Assembly (NCBI GenBank): GCA_964631375.1
Contig: CAZVYQ010000003.1
Span: 56,226 to 120,225, forward strand
Length of the DNA: 64,000 nucleotides
From: JAAYYM01 sp964631375
Lineage (GTDB): Bacteria; Bacillota; Clostridia; Lachnospirales; Lachnospiraceae
Direction: 5' to 3'
The notes below the pieces were generated by a model that made no database searches, had not been told where the DNA came from, and saw only the letters and a list, made by a program, of their open reading frames with translations. This document shows, in pieces, positions 42,591 to 52,882 of this stretch; the stretch's first letter is position 1; each line of letters opens with the position of its first letter. The position numbers and the translations under genes are program-made.

Positions 42591-43805
42591 TCAGTTTTTT
42601 GCCAGTCTGACCTCTTCATTGCTCAGATCTCCTGTGCTATATCGTGCCTTCTCATAAATGTCTGTGAGTTGTCGACAGTCCTCCTTTGAGTTCCATACCA
42701 GTAGATCCTCTGCCCGTTCCCTTGGTGTCTGAAATCTATGTAGCAGATAACCTCGTTTAACAGCATTCTCAACACGTTTTCGATAAATCCTCCTGACCTT
42801 TTGCGCATTGGTCATATTTCTTGACGAGCCCTCTCGTTGCTCTCTCCGTTTTCTTGTAATCCAGGTCTTTGTCTCTTTATAGCCCTCATAGACGACCTCC
42901 TTCTCTGCTTGTAACTGACGATATCGATATTGCTTGTAAAAATGATAAATTGCCCGAATCAGCAGGTAGATTGCAGCTGCAACAAACGCCCATCGCAAAA
43001 TGATTTCTATGAACATGAGTATTTTTTCCAACCAAGGATTGGCCTGCTGTGCCTGCGGTAAAGTCAGAGCATCCATTGCACTGCCTTCTGCTTCCTTGTC
43101 AGGAAAGAGCTTTGTCAGGAGCCAATAGAGTGCCCATAGTAGAAACATTAGCAATTTTTTAAAGAGTTCTAAGAGTTCTTCTGCTATCACTTCGGAATAA
43201 AGCGAGATCATGCCAACCACAAAGCAGGTGATCATAAGCAAGACCATCTTTCCGTTTTGATGCAGCATTTCTACAATCGGTACATGATCATGCATCTGCC
43301 CATCCTCTAAAAACTGTTTGGTATTCATACAGTATAGACGTAAAAAGAACAACCCAATAAAGATCATTCCACCGATATAGGCCTCATTTGCCAGAAATGG
43401 AAAGCCAATCTGTGTGGCACGTACAAAAACGACTAAAAACACAATCACAACCCAGGCCGGAAGCATACTGATCCCCTTCTTACCCGGAGTCCCCCAGTAA
43501 ACCATATCAAAGATCAGCCACAGAACTGCAAACACGATCGCCATGGAACGATCCAGAATGGGTTGTGGCACAATAATCGTAAATGCCAGCATCAGTAGAT
43601 GCAACAAAGCAAAAACAATCAGTCTCCTGATATAACATCTGGTCATATAGGAGAAAATCAATAATACCGCCAAACTCAACGGAGTCCATATGGTGAGCGG
43701 AAAGCCCAGCTCCGCTGCCAGAAACCAAATAAATGTCACCGAAACCAATTCAATCATACAGAAATTCAGAATATTCGCATATAGAATGTATCGTTTAGTG
43801 TTCAT
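42591..43805 (-). CDS. Polytopic membrane protein with C-terminal DUF4129-like region
   Basis: A 404-aa protein with about eight membrane helices in two groups (residues 8-125, 145-245), a further helix near 275 and a cytoplasmic tail (about 300-404) containing RKRVENAVKRGYLLHRFQTPRERAEDL, the DUF4129-type ending found on membrane transglutaminase-like proteins. It overlaps the DUF58 gene by 11 bases. With MoxR and DUF58 it forms the classic three-gene cluster; here the transglutaminase domain itself is missing. Confidence 0.75.
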   Translation of the reverse strand: MNTKRYILYANILNFCMIELVSVTFIWFLAAELGFPLTIWTPLSLAVLLIFSYMTRCYIRRLIVFALLHLLMLAFTIIVPQPILDRSMAIVFAVLWLIFDMVYWGTPGKKGISMLPAWVVIVFLVVFVRATQIGFPFLANEAYIGGMIFIGLFFLRLYCMNTKQFLEDGQMHDHVPIVEMLHQNGKMVLLMITCFVVGMISLYSEVIAEELLELFKKLLMFLLWALYWLLTKLFPDKEAEGSAMDALTLPQAQQANPWLEKILMFIEIILRWAFVAAAIYLLIRAIYHFYKQYRYRQLQAEKEVVYEGYKETKTWITRKRREQREGSSRNMTNAQKVRRIYRKRVENAVKRGYLLHRFQTPRERAEDLLVWNSKEDCRQLTDIYEKARYSTGDLSNEEVRLAKN

Positions 43806-44922
43806 ACTCGATCTCCCATTTTAATATACGCTCCGGATCATTTCTGGATTCCTCTACCACCATATCATAGTATTCCGGCACCACCCAAGTACATGTATAT
43901 CCCCTGTCGCATAACTGTTGGAATGCTTCTTTGATATCTGTCTTGCGTGAATTGGATACAATCAGGATCTTTGCCTGCGTGTTCAATTCATTCACTTGAT
44001 CCATGAGAAGTCTTACAAAAGGCAACCTTTCCTGTTTTAGATCAATCCTTGCCAGTGCGATTTCAATATTTCTGACATGATTGCCACCTGCCCCAGCTGT
44101 CACTCCATAGGCATCTCCCGTGAAAATATCTCTTCCATTTGTATAGAAGCCAACCGGTATGTGCTCATATAGAAATCTTCCTGCTATGGCATCCGCAACC
44201 CTGATGGATTCCTCATAGATCTGCTCGGCATGTGCCAGTCTGTTTGCCTCCAGATTGAGAAAGATATATACCTGTTGTGTATAGGTCGTCAGATAGGTAT
44301 TCACCTGTAGCATGCCACTCTTTGCTGTATTCTTCCAATTAATACTGTGCAAACTGTCATACGGTTGGTACTCTCTGATTCCAACAAATTCAAACGGATC
44401 TTCGTTTACATAACTTTTCTTAACAACGTTTCCATACAGAACATCAATCGAAAAAGGAATTTGATTCACTTTGATCTTGCGGGGTAATACAGTTACCATG
44501 GCATCTTGGGGCAGATGTCCAATCAGCTTTCCGGTTAAGAATAAATCCTTTGCATAAACATCAATCTCTTTTATACTAAAACAGCCCCTCTGACTACAAA
44601 TAAACGGAAGTTCTCGGACGATACGCTGATAGGATAAAATTGAGAAAAACTCATTACGATAGTATTGATCAGTAACTGCTGCCATCTCCTCCTTTTGAAA
44701 TAAAAAGGATTTGGATGCAGCAAATTTGACCTGTAAGATCGGCAAAGGAAGCCACTTTTGATTTTCGATTGTTTCTATGAGGACATTTTGATCGCCCGAA
44801 TCTACAATATGATGTTTGAACTCAAGTGAAATCTTTAGGTGACGATCCCAAAGATAGGCATATATTTTATCTTGAACGAAAAACAGAACAACCGCTATCA
44901 ACAACGCGATCAGTAATTTCAT
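43795..44922 (-). CDS. DUF58 protein (MoxR-associated)
   Basis: A 375-aa protein: an N-terminal membrane hairpin or anchor (residues 3-20), a beta-rich domain (about 30-170), the family signature FEFVGIREYQPYDSLHSINW (about 176-195), and a C-terminal von Willebrand-A-like fold. Proteins of this family cooperate with MoxR ATPases in folding or metal insertion of partner complexes. It follows the MoxR gene by nine bases. Confidence 0.88.
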   Translation of the reverse strand: MKLLIALLIAVVLFFVQDKIYAYLWDRHLKISLEFKHHIVDSGDQNVLIETIENQKWLPLPILQVKFAASKSFLFQKEEMAAVTDQYYRNEFFSILSYQRIVRELPFICSQRGCFSIKEIDVYAKDLFLTGKLIGHLPQDAMVTVLPRKIKVNQIPFSIDVLYGNVVKKSYVNEDPFEFVGIREYQPYDSLHSINWKNTAKSGMLQVNTYLTTYTQQVYIFLNLEANRLAHAEQIYEESIRVADAIAGRFLYEHIPVGFYTNGRDIFTGDAYGVTAGAGGNHVRNIEIALARIDLKQERLPFVRLLMDQVNELNTQAKILIVSNSRKTDIKEAFQQLCDRGYTCTWVVPEYYDMVVEESRNDPERILKWEIEYEH

Positions 44923-44931
44923 GCCTGCTCC

Positions 44932-45885
44932 TTATCTGGTATTCCATTCCTCACATGGTACCTCTATGAGATTTAGGATTTTTTGAAGTGATTTGATTCC
45001 CTGTCCGCTGTGTGTACCCGAATAACAGATCATCCGGTGTGCTAGTACCGGTATTACAAGTTTCTTGATATCCTCAGGAATCACATAATCACGTCCCTGC
45101 ATTGCTGCATATACCTGACTGGTTTTCATCAGGGCAAGTGAACCACGTGGGCTGACGCCAAGTGCGATCTCGTCGTGTTCTCGAGTCGCATGTACTACCT
45201 GTACGATGTATTTTTGCAGACTTTCATGAATATAGACGTTACCGGAAAGATTACGCATATTAAGAATATCGCTCTTTGTACATATAGGTTCCAATCTCAT
45301 AAGAGGATCCTCTGCTGCAAAGCGTTTCAGTATGCCAATCTCCTGCTCCTCATCCGGAAAGCCAAGCGACAACTGCATCATAAACCGATCCATCTGCGCC
45401 TCCGGCAGTGCAAATGTCCCGGATGTCTCAATTGGATTTTGCGTCGCCAGAACGATAAAGACATCCTCTAACTTTCTGGTCTTACCGTCAATCGTAACCT
45501 GTCTCTCCTCCATCGCCTCCAAAAGTGCTGACTGTGTTCTCGGAGTCGCTCTGTTAATCTCATCGGCTAACAACACGTTAGTCATGACAGGACCTTCGAC
45601 ATATTCAAACTCTTCGTTTTTCCGATTGTAGATATTCAGACCCGTGATATCCGCTGGCAGCAGATCCGGAGTAAACTGTATCCGCTTGAAATCCGCATCC
45701 AGGGATGCAGCAAGTGTCTTTGCAAGCTTCGTCTTTCCTGTTCCCGGTGTATCCTCCAACAAAACATGTCCGCCTGCAATCAATGCCGTTAATATATATT
45801 CGGTCACGGTTTCCTTTCCAACCATGACCGAACTGATATTTTGTTCCAGATTCTTTATGATTTGTCGCATTTCTTCATAAGTCAT
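44932..45885 (-). CDS. MoxR-family AAA+ ATPase
   Basis: A 317-aa ATPase: Walker A DTPGTGKTKLAKTLA, Walker B LLADEINRATPRTQSALLEAMEE, sensor region IVLATQNPIETSGTFALPEAQMDRF (read as adjacent motifs) and GVSPRGSLALMKTSQVYAA in the lid. MoxR proteins act as chaperones with DUF58 partners. Its start overlaps the stop of the hybrid kinase gene by one base, which suggests the signalling genes upstream and this cluster are one transcript. Confidence 0.93.
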   Translation of the reverse strand: MTYEEMRQIIKNLEQNISSVMVGKETVTEYILTALIAGGHVLLEDTPGTGKTKLAKTLAASLDADFKRIQFTPDLLPADITGLNIYNRKNEEFEYVEGPVMTNVLLADEINRATPRTQSALLEAMEERQVTIDGKTRKLEDVFIVLATQNPIETSGTFALPEAQMDRFMMQLSLGFPDEEQEIGILKRFAAEDPLMRLEPICTKSDILNMRNLSGNVYIHESLQKYIVQVVHATREHDEIALGVSPRGSLALMKTSQVYAAMQGRDYVIPEDIKKLVIPVLAHRMICYSGTHSGQGIKSLQKILNLIEVPCEEWNTR

Positions 45886-48800
45886 TACTCGATCCCCTTT
45901 TCACTGCTGATCATTTTAGAAATAGTATCATACAAAGTCTGCGGTTCGATCGGCTTAGCGAGATGTCCGTTCATACCGGCATCTAGAGAATTATTCTCAT
46001 CCTCGACAAAAGCATCGGCTGTCAGGGCAATGATCGGTATCTTATTCGCATCCTTTCGTTTCAGCTTACGAATCGCCTTAGTCGCCTGTACACCATCCAT
46101 GACCGGCATACGCTTATCCATCAGGATCAGATCATAGTAAAACGGCTTTGACTGCTTGAACTTATTTAGACCCTCTTCACCATTCTCTGCACTTTCCACT
46201 ACCATTTCTTTCTTTCCCAGCAGGGTCAGGATAATCTCTGTATTGAGTGGATTATCTTCACACAACAATACATGTCGTCCTGCCAGAGAACTCATCTCAC
46301 CATCGTTTGACTGCTCAGTCTTGGGAGCTGAGGTACTGTAGTATTCCAGTTCGATCACGAAGGTGGTTCCGGATCCTATCTTACTGTCTACAGAAATACT
46401 TCCACCCATCAATTCAACCGTCTGTTCAACAATCGCAAGTCCCAGTCCTGTTCCTTGATGTACCCCGGAACCATCTTTTCTGTTTTCCTGTGAAAAGCTC
46501 TCAAAGGCATGAGGCAGAAAATCCTCGCTCATACCGATACCATTATCACGTACGGTAAACCTCTGTTTCATGAGATTATTTTCAAAAGATAATGTATCAA
46601 TGATAAACTCGATCGTTCCTCCTATTGGTGTGAACTTCACCGCATTTGACAGCAAGTTGATAAAGATCTGTTCAAAACGTACCTTATCAATCAACGCCCA
46701 CTCACATGCGTAACCATTGATTTCAAAGATAAAGTGAATATCCTTCTGTTTGCAGGGTTCTCCTATGACTGTGTTGATCGTATCACAGAAGGACTCGAGA
46801 GAATAGGGTGCATGTGTCAATACAACCTTTCTGCTCTCAATCCTTGACATATCCAATACATCATTAATAATTCCCAACAGATATTCTCCCGATGCATGGA
46901 TTTTCTCAAGATACTCTCGTTTTTGTTCATCTGTAGCCTCTTCGAGCATCTCCTTGCCTGATAACGTCAGAATGGCATTGAGAGGAGTCCTCATATCATG
47001 ACTCATGCTGGATACAAATTCACTTTTAGCCATATTGGCCCTATTGGCAAGATCAACGGCTTCCTGCAGTCGTTCCTTCTGATGCTGCTCCTCCTCGTAC
47101 AGATTTGTTATATCACGATACGATAGTACAATATCCTCATGTGTATCATCCAGATATAATACTCTGACACGCTTTCTGAAAAAGCCTCCATCTGGCCTCT
47201 TGGTACGATATGCCAAAATTACGGAATTATCCTTCTTTAATGATTTTACGAGCTGATCCGGATCCGTAAATTGTCTGAATTTCTCAATATCATCTTCATA
47301 AATAGAGGATTTGATCAATCCATCTACATACTCCGAATAATCAATCACCTTACCTTTTTCGTATGTCGACGCCTCATCACCGTATTTGATCAGATTAGCC
47401 TGCCTATCCTCCAGATTCATGATACAGATGGACTCAATCTCTTCATCTACAACAATATCCAGTGCCAGCTGCGATTTTTTCTCCAGATCGATATTAGTGA
47501 TATTTAAGAAAGCGACTCTCTCTTTTGTATTAGGCTTGTTCATGATCGTCGCTTTGGCTCTCACCCAGTGCATCTTCTGATCAGCCAGTAATCTTCGATA
47601 TTCCAGACAGATGTTTGTCTCGCCTCTCGCATCAGCCTTTCGAAGTGCATGCAAAAAGATCGTTTCCCGAACTGCGACCCTGTATTCCGGTGCGATACGT
47701 GAAAGGATTTCCTTTCTCATTTCATCTGATGTCGGAGCCGAAACAAACATACTTGGCACATCCGAAAGCCTTGATTCATATTCTTCTATCAGATTAGTGG
47801 TCAGGTTCAATTCATAGTAAATAAGTGAATCACTGAACAATTCATTCCTGAGCTGGCGTTCATATTCATAATGTTGCTTGACTTCATGTTGTTCTGTAAC
47901 ATCATCAATTGCCAGGATTGCCTTGACCGACTGACCATCGTTGTCCAGGATGGACATATATTCATAATGCTCCCAGTGCCACGTCCCATCCTTTCTGCGT
48001 ATATGCACATCCAGACTTCCTGTCTTTTCACCATGCAATATCGACTCAAAGAAATCAATATAAGCACTGATACTGCTTTCACTGAGACACCCAAATTCAC
48101 GTATACGATATGGCATATCCTCAAGTTCTACAGGAAATCCATACCATTCAGCATAGATATCCGGTACAGTTAATACATGATTTTGTACATCATACTCACA
48201 GATGAGTTTGCCGATCTGTGACATTGCCGCCTTGATCTCCTCATCATGTATCCGTTTGATTTCTTCAGCATACTTTTTCTCAGTGACATCCAGAATAACA
48301 ACATTTACAATCACTTTGTCTTCTTGACGTTCAGCCGGAGTTCCTTGCAGATTCACCCATTTGATACTCTGATTGGCCGTTCGTATACGATATGTCAGAT
48401 CAATCGGAAGATAATCTACATATAACTGTTCCAGCTTTTCCTTGACCATTTGACGGTCATCTTCATGGATAATGAAGGTTATATCTGTGAACAACAGAGG
48501 ATTCGCATTTTCTCGTGAATAACCCGTCATCTGATAGATCCCATCACTGAGATATCTGCATCTTGTAGAGTTTTTAGATACTTCAAAAATAGCGAGACCA
48601 CCCAGCATACAGTCAGTCAAAAGTTTTAACTGTTCAAAGGCAGATCGGTACTCTGTGACATCGCGTCCGATTCCGTATAGTCCGATCACCTTTCCTTCTT
48701 TATTATATAGTACATACTTTGAAGTATTGGAGTAATGTATCATACCGTCCTCTGACGGAATCTCCTCCAGCATATCGGTGATCGGTTTTTTATCATGCAG

Positions 48801-49499
48801 CAGTTTTATATCATCTTCACGATATTTCTCCGCTATTTTCTTTATAAACAGATCAAAATCTGTCTTGCCGACCACTTCATTCTCGTTCTTCAAGCCTACC
48901 ATTCTTGCAAATGATTTGCTACAACACAGATATCTGAAGTCTGTATCTTTGACAAAACTCAGATCCGTTGTTGCCTTCATAATAGCAGCTAAGACATAAG
49001 GAAGCATTTCCTCTGATGGCGGAAATTGATCCATCTCGTTTACTGGTTCCTCATTTTTCATTTCTTCAGACAGGTCTGAAAAATATAGGTTTAGAAAACG
49101 TTCTCCATTATCAGCGTCCACCAGACGGCCAAAGACATGAACCCATACAAATCCGTCGCATCCATGCTTTAATCGAACACGAGCGTTAATTCGCCCTTTG
49201 TTCACCAGCATTTCACGTATCTGATGATTAATCGCTTCAAGGTCCTCCGGGTAAACGATCTCCAATGGATTATCACGACACAGTTCCATCGCCTCATCTC
49301 TGGAAAAACCAATCAAATGGAGAAATTCATTGCTGGCATACTGAACGACTGCCGTTTTATCCTCCTTGATTTTAAAACGACAAAAAGAATTCTGCCCGCT
49401 GAGCATCAGATTCCTAAGTGATTCATATTCATCACTCAAAGCCTTCTGATAGATCTGGCGGTTCATATCTTTCATCTCTGTAGTATGTGACATCATCAT
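45885..49499 (-). CDS. Six-PAS hybrid histidine kinase
   Basis: A 1204-aa cytoplasmic hybrid kinase with no membrane segment. About six successive PAS domains span residues 30-800 (for example FIGFSRDEAMEL-like, VGKTDFDLF, MTGYSRENANPL). They are followed by HisKA with FVSSMSHDMRTPLNAI (about 835), an HATPase (NLLSNAVKFTPIGG, DNGIGMSEDFLP, GTGLGLAIVEQ) and a C-terminal receiver (LCEDNPLN, LILMDKRMPVMDGVQA, AKPIEPQTL). It probably passes phosphate through the Hpt protein encoded 24 bases upstream. The stacked PAS sensors suggest several intracellular inputs (redox or ligand). Confidence 0.92.
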   Translation of the reverse strand: MMMSHTTEMKDMNRQIYQKALSDEYESLRNLMLSGQNSFCRFKIKEDKTAVVQYASNEFLHLIGFSRDEAMELCRDNPLEIVYPEDLEAINHQIREMLVNKGRINARVRLKHGCDGFVWVHVFGRLVDADNGERFLNLYFSDLSEEMKNEEPVNEMDQFPPSEEMLPYVLAAIMKATTDLSFVKDTDFRYLCCSKSFARMVGLKNENEVVGKTDFDLFIKKIAEKYREDDIKLLHDKKPITDMLEEIPSEDGMIHYSNTSKYVLYNKEGKVIGLYGIGRDVTEYRSAFEQLKLLTDCMLGGLAIFEVSKNSTRCRYLSDGIYQMTGYSRENANPLLFTDITFIIHEDDRQMVKEKLEQLYVDYLPIDLTYRIRTANQSIKWVNLQGTPAERQEDKVIVNVVILDVTEKKYAEEIKRIHDEEIKAAMSQIGKLICEYDVQNHVLTVPDIYAEWYGFPVELEDMPYRIREFGCLSESSISAYIDFFESILHGEKTGSLDVHIRRKDGTWHWEHYEYMSILDNDGQSVKAILAIDDVTEQHEVKQHYEYERQLRNELFSDSLIYYELNLTTNLIEEYESRLSDVPSMFVSAPTSDEMRKEILSRIAPEYRVAVRETIFLHALRKADARGETNICLEYRRLLADQKMHWVRAKATIMNKPNTKERVAFLNITNIDLEKKSQLALDIVVDEEIESICIMNLEDRQANLIKYGDEASTYEKGKVIDYSEYVDGLIKSSIYEDDIEKFRQFTDPDQLVKSLKKDNSVILAYRTKRPDGGFFRKRVRVLYLDDTHEDIVLSYRDITNLYEEEQHQKERLQEAVDLANRANMAKSEFVSSMSHDMRTPLNAILTLSGKEMLEEATDEQKREYLEKIHASGEYLLGIINDVLDMSRIESRKVVLTHAPYSLESFCDTINTVIGEPCKQKDIHFIFEINGYACEWALIDKVRFEQIFINLLSNAVKFTPIGGTIEFIIDTLSFENNLMKQRFTVRDNGIGMSEDFLPHAFESFSQENRKDGSGVHQGTGLGLAIVEQTVELMGGSISVDSKIGSGTTFVIELEYYSTSAPKTEQSNDGEMSSLAGRHVLLCEDNPLNTEIILTLLGKKEMVVESAENGEEGLNKFKQSKPFYYDLILMDKRMPVMDGVQATKAIRKLKRKDANKIPIIALTADAFVEDENNSLDAGMNGHLAKPIEPQTLYDTISKMISSEKGIE

Positions 49500-49523
49500 T
49501 AATTATCAGCCCCTATAAAATCG

Positions 49524-49877
49524 TTATTCTTTCATGGAAGCAATCCCGTCCAATGTCTTTTGATAAGCCTCAGTGACCTTTTGCAGCTGTAGCCCGATCT
49601 CGTCATTCTCTACATGGTTTCGCAGCAGTTCCACCAAAGGACATACCTGTTCATATAGTCCAAACAACTCAGCATTACCGCACACACCCTTTAACTCATG
49701 CATACATTTGAACATGGTATCATAGTCCCGAACACGATACGCCTCCAAAGCACGTGAATAACAGTCATCCTCCAGAAACATGGACAGATATTCCACATAG
49801 AACTCCTCATCATTCATGCACCGTTCAAATCCCTTTTTAAAATCAATTCCATAATGTTCTAATTGATCAAATTTCAT
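49524..49877 (-). CDS. Hpt (histidine phosphotransfer) protein
   Basis: A 117-aa four-helix-bundle protein. The phospho-acceptor motif MHELKGVCGNAELFGLY (about residues 56-72; His in HELKG) is present and intact. It overlaps the end of the CheR-kinase gene by four bases and precedes the hybrid kinase, so it is placed to shuttle phosphate between the two receivers. A second Hpt gene farther upstream is interrupted. Confidence 0.92.
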   Translation of the reverse strand: MKFDQLEHYGIDFKKGFERCMNDEEFYVEYLSMFLEDDCYSRALEAYRVRDYDTMFKCMHELKGVCGNAELFGLYEQVCPLVELLRNHVENDEIGLQLQKVTEAYQKTLDGIASMKE

Positions 49878-52800
49878 AATCTCTTTCCATTCTTCTCTAC
49901 AAGCTTAGTGATTGTTTCAAATAGTTTTTCTTTATTAATCGGCTTGGTACGATAGCTGTCGATACCTGCCTTCTTTGCACGTTCGCGGTCTTCAGGGAAT
50001 CCATTCGCTGATACGACTATAATAGGAATCGTCTGTGCATCAGGCTTTGTCGAATTTCTAATCCGCTCGGTTGCTTCTATTCCGTCTGTTTCTGGCATTC
50101 TGATATCCATCAGGATACAGTCATACTTTCCATCCGGTGCCTCCAAATACTGTTCTACTGCCTTTGTACCGTCTGCTGCCTCATCAAATGTCATGCCCTC
50201 ATGAACCAGTATTGCCCCCAGAATCTTTCGATTCATACGGTTATCATCAACCACCAGAGCATGAAGCCCGGTCAAATGATAATCCGGTAAATCCTTGATT
50301 GTATTGAGACGAGCCGGTGTTCCATCCTTATGAACATAACGTTCCAGCATGACCGTAATATGAAATACTGTTCCTTTGCCCCGTTCACTCTCAACCTTCA
50401 CATCACCATTCATCAGTTTGATCAGATTATAAGCGATTGACAAGCCCAGTCCCATGCTGGTAGACTCGCTGGAATCATCACGGTTCTCGCGTGCAAACGG
50501 CTTAAACATCTCAGGTATAAATTCTTCACTGATTCCAATACCATTATCAGATATCTTGAACTTCACGCAGGCCTTGTTATTCACCACTGCCTCTTCTGTA
50601 ATCTCCATGATGACATGGCCGCCCTTTGGCGTATACTTAACAGCATTGGAAAGGAAGTTAATCAAAATCTGCTGAAGTCTTGATTTTGATCCTACATAGT
50701 TTTCTTCTAAGTTTTCCTTCATGGATACCTCAAAGTTCAATCCGGCTTCATCCATATGAGGAATCATGATTGCACTGACACGCTCGATCAAATCGCGCAT
50801 GGCAAATGGCTCCACAGGTGTCTCTACATCAAACTGATCTGTCTTTGTCATATCCAAAATATCCTTGACAATGGAATTCATGTACTGAATTGTATCTTCC
50901 ATTTTATCCAGATTTGACTTCAGCTTATCCTTATCCTCCAGACACTTATTTGTACTGGCTGCAACCTCAGACAGTTCATTCATCGGGAGCCTGATCTCGT
51001 GTGCGATCTTGGATAAGAAATCACTCTTTGCCTCACTTGCCTGTTGTGCCAGATTGAGCCTCTGTTCTGTATTCTTTAGTTTTACCAGACCCTGTTTCTG
51101 AGTGGTCGTATCTACTAATGTAATAACACATCCGAGAATCTTATTCTCAGTCGTCCGATAAGGTGCTACACGCATGAAGAATACCTTATTCTTGCCCGTT
51201 GTCACCTCTCGCTCATCCGGCACAAGTGTTTTTAAGACATTGTCACATATCTCTGTAATATCTACTGTCGGGAAATGATAGGAGATGAACTTCAGAGAAC
51301 GACCGATATCATGATCCATGACACTGAATTCCGAAGCCACATAGTCAGTATATCTGCGGATGCTCAGCTTATTATCAACAAAAATCACACCAATCAATGT
51401 GGATGACAGGAAGTTTGCAATATCGTCATTTGTATCCGCAAGCTCGGTCAGTTTTAACTGATACTCGGTATTGACTGTATATAATTCTTCATTTACGGAT
51501 TGTAGTTCTTCGTTAGAACTCTGCAATTCCTCATTTGCTGTCAACAGCTCCTCATTAGCGGCCTGCAGTTCTTCGTTGACACATTCCTGCTCACTGACGC
51601 TTCTCTGCAGACGCTCCTGTACATCAGACAGATCCTGCTCCAGATCAGTGATCCTCTGTGAAGCCACTCGGTCGATTTCATATGGAATCGCCTCCGGCAA
51701 CTCGCCTCTCTGCTTAATATCTGTGAATACGAGGGCGTAGTAATTATCACCGTTTTCATCTCTTCGTCCACTGATCGGCAGTGCAGTCAGATTAATAACA
51801 GCATTTTCCCGTTCTCCTGTAAAGCTGATGTCCTTGTATTGAACCATCTGGCATTTTTCGCGTGCTTCTTTGAGCAATGTCGATACCGGAATCTTCAGAC
51901 CCTCGGTGATGACATCGTACAGGCTGTTGCTTACACGTCCAATCGAAAAATGAACATAATTACCGTTCTCTCCATAGGTGTGAATCAATTCGTTCTTGTC
52001 ATCTACAATGAGACACGCCGGCATAAATCGTTCCAATAAAGTTGTATCGATGGCATCCTGCTCACTCAGTCCCATCTCTCCTGCAATCACCCGTCTGTTG
52101 GTTCTGGAATCTGAGGTATCCAGATAATCGTCGTCCATCAGCCCATTTTGCAGATATGGAATGGCCTTCGCTCCGGCGATTTTCACATCTGCACGGTGCT
52201 TAAACAGCTTTGCGGCAGCATCCACGACCGGGTAGGCCTCAGTATAAACCCCAATTGCCTCTGATTTACCAAGAAACAGATACCCGCTATCCTTTAACGA
52301 TGTGTGGAAGATCGCAAACAGATCATTCTGCAAAACCGGCTGGAAGTAAATCAGCATATTACGGCATGAAATCAAATCCAGACGTCCAAACGGCGGATCC
52401 TGGAAAACATTATGCGGTGAAAATACAATCATTTTTCGAATGTCTCGATTGATGGTATAGGAATTATTCTGTCTGGTAAAGTAATGGCTCAAACGTGCCG
52501 GCGAAACAGAATCTATGATATTCTCACTATATGTACCCTTGCCTGCAAATGTGACTGCTTCCACATCCAGATCAGTAGCGAATATCTTGACGGTACGCTT
52601 TAACTTCAATGCATCCATGACCTCGCAGAATAAAATCGCTATGGAATACGCCTCCTCACCTGTAGAGCAGCCTGCAACCCAGACGCGTATCGCCTCCTCT
52701 GCATTGCTTCTGATCAGGATATCCTGTATCGCATTATCCTTCAGACTCTGAAAGAACTCAGGATCACGGAAGAAATTCGTAACACCAATCAATACTTCTC

Positions 52801-52882
52801 TGGACAGTGTCCTGACCTCCTCGGAGGATTCATACAGATAATCTACATATTCCTGTAATGTCTCCTTGTGTGTCAGCATCAT
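49874..52882 (-). CDS. CheR-PAS-histidine kinase-receiver hybrid protein
   Basis: A 1002-aa product: CheR methyltransferase (about residues 1-235; VRVWVAGCSTGEEAYSIA-like SAM loop, FSPHNVFQDPPFGRLDLISC), then a coiled coil of NEEL repeats (about 415-475), a PAS (about 480-600), HisKA with FLSKIAHEIRLPMNEL, HATPase (FLSNAVKYTPKGG, DNGIGISEEFIP) and a receiver (VVDDNRMN, CILMDIRMPETDGIEA). The usual CheR N-terminus (YKQNTILRRIERRM) is encoded in the -1 frame just upstream, joined to the CheB frame. As annotated, the CheR domain therefore lacks its first helices. See finding on the frameshift. Confidence 0.88.
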   Translation of the reverse strand: MMLTHKETLQEYVDYLYESSEEVRTLSREVLIGVTNFFRDPEFFQSLKDNAIQDILIRSNAEEAIRVWVAGCSTGEEAYSIAILFCEVMDALKLKRTVKIFATDLDVEAVTFAGKGTYSENIIDSVSPARLSHYFTRQNNSYTINRDIRKMIVFSPHNVFQDPPFGRLDLISCRNMLIYFQPVLQNDLFAIFHTSLKDSGYLFLGKSEAIGVYTEAYPVVDAAAKLFKHRADVKIAGAKAIPYLQNGLMDDDYLDTSDSRTNRRVIAGEMGLSEQDAIDTTLLERFMPACLIVDDKNELIHTYGENGNYVHFSIGRVSNSLYDVITEGLKIPVSTLLKEAREKCQMVQYKDISFTGERENAVINLTALPISGRRDENGDNYYALVFTDIKQRGELPEAIPYEIDRVASQRITDLEQDLSDVQERLQRSVSEQECVNEELQAANEELLTANEELQSSNEELQSVNEELYTVNTEYQLKLTELADTNDDIANFLSSTLIGVIFVDNKLSIRRYTDYVASEFSVMDHDIGRSLKFISYHFPTVDITEICDNVLKTLVPDEREVTTGKNKVFFMRVAPYRTTENKILGCVITLVDTTTQKQGLVKLKNTEQRLNLAQQASEAKSDFLSKIAHEIRLPMNELSEVAASTNKCLEDKDKLKSNLDKMEDTIQYMNSIVKDILDMTKTDQFDVETPVEPFAMRDLIERVSAIMIPHMDEAGLNFEVSMKENLEENYVGSKSRLQQILINFLSNAVKYTPKGGHVIMEITEEAVVNNKACVKFKISDNGIGISEEFIPEMFKPFARENRDDSSESTSMGLGLSIAYNLIKLMNGDVKVESERGKGTVFHITVMLERYVHKDGTPARLNTIKDLPDYHLTGLHALVVDDNRMNRKILGAILVHEGMTFDEAADGTKAVEQYLEAPDGKYDCILMDIRMPETDGIEATERIRNSTKPDAQTIPIIVVSANGFPEDRERAKKAGIDSYRTKPINKEKLFETITKLVEKNGKRL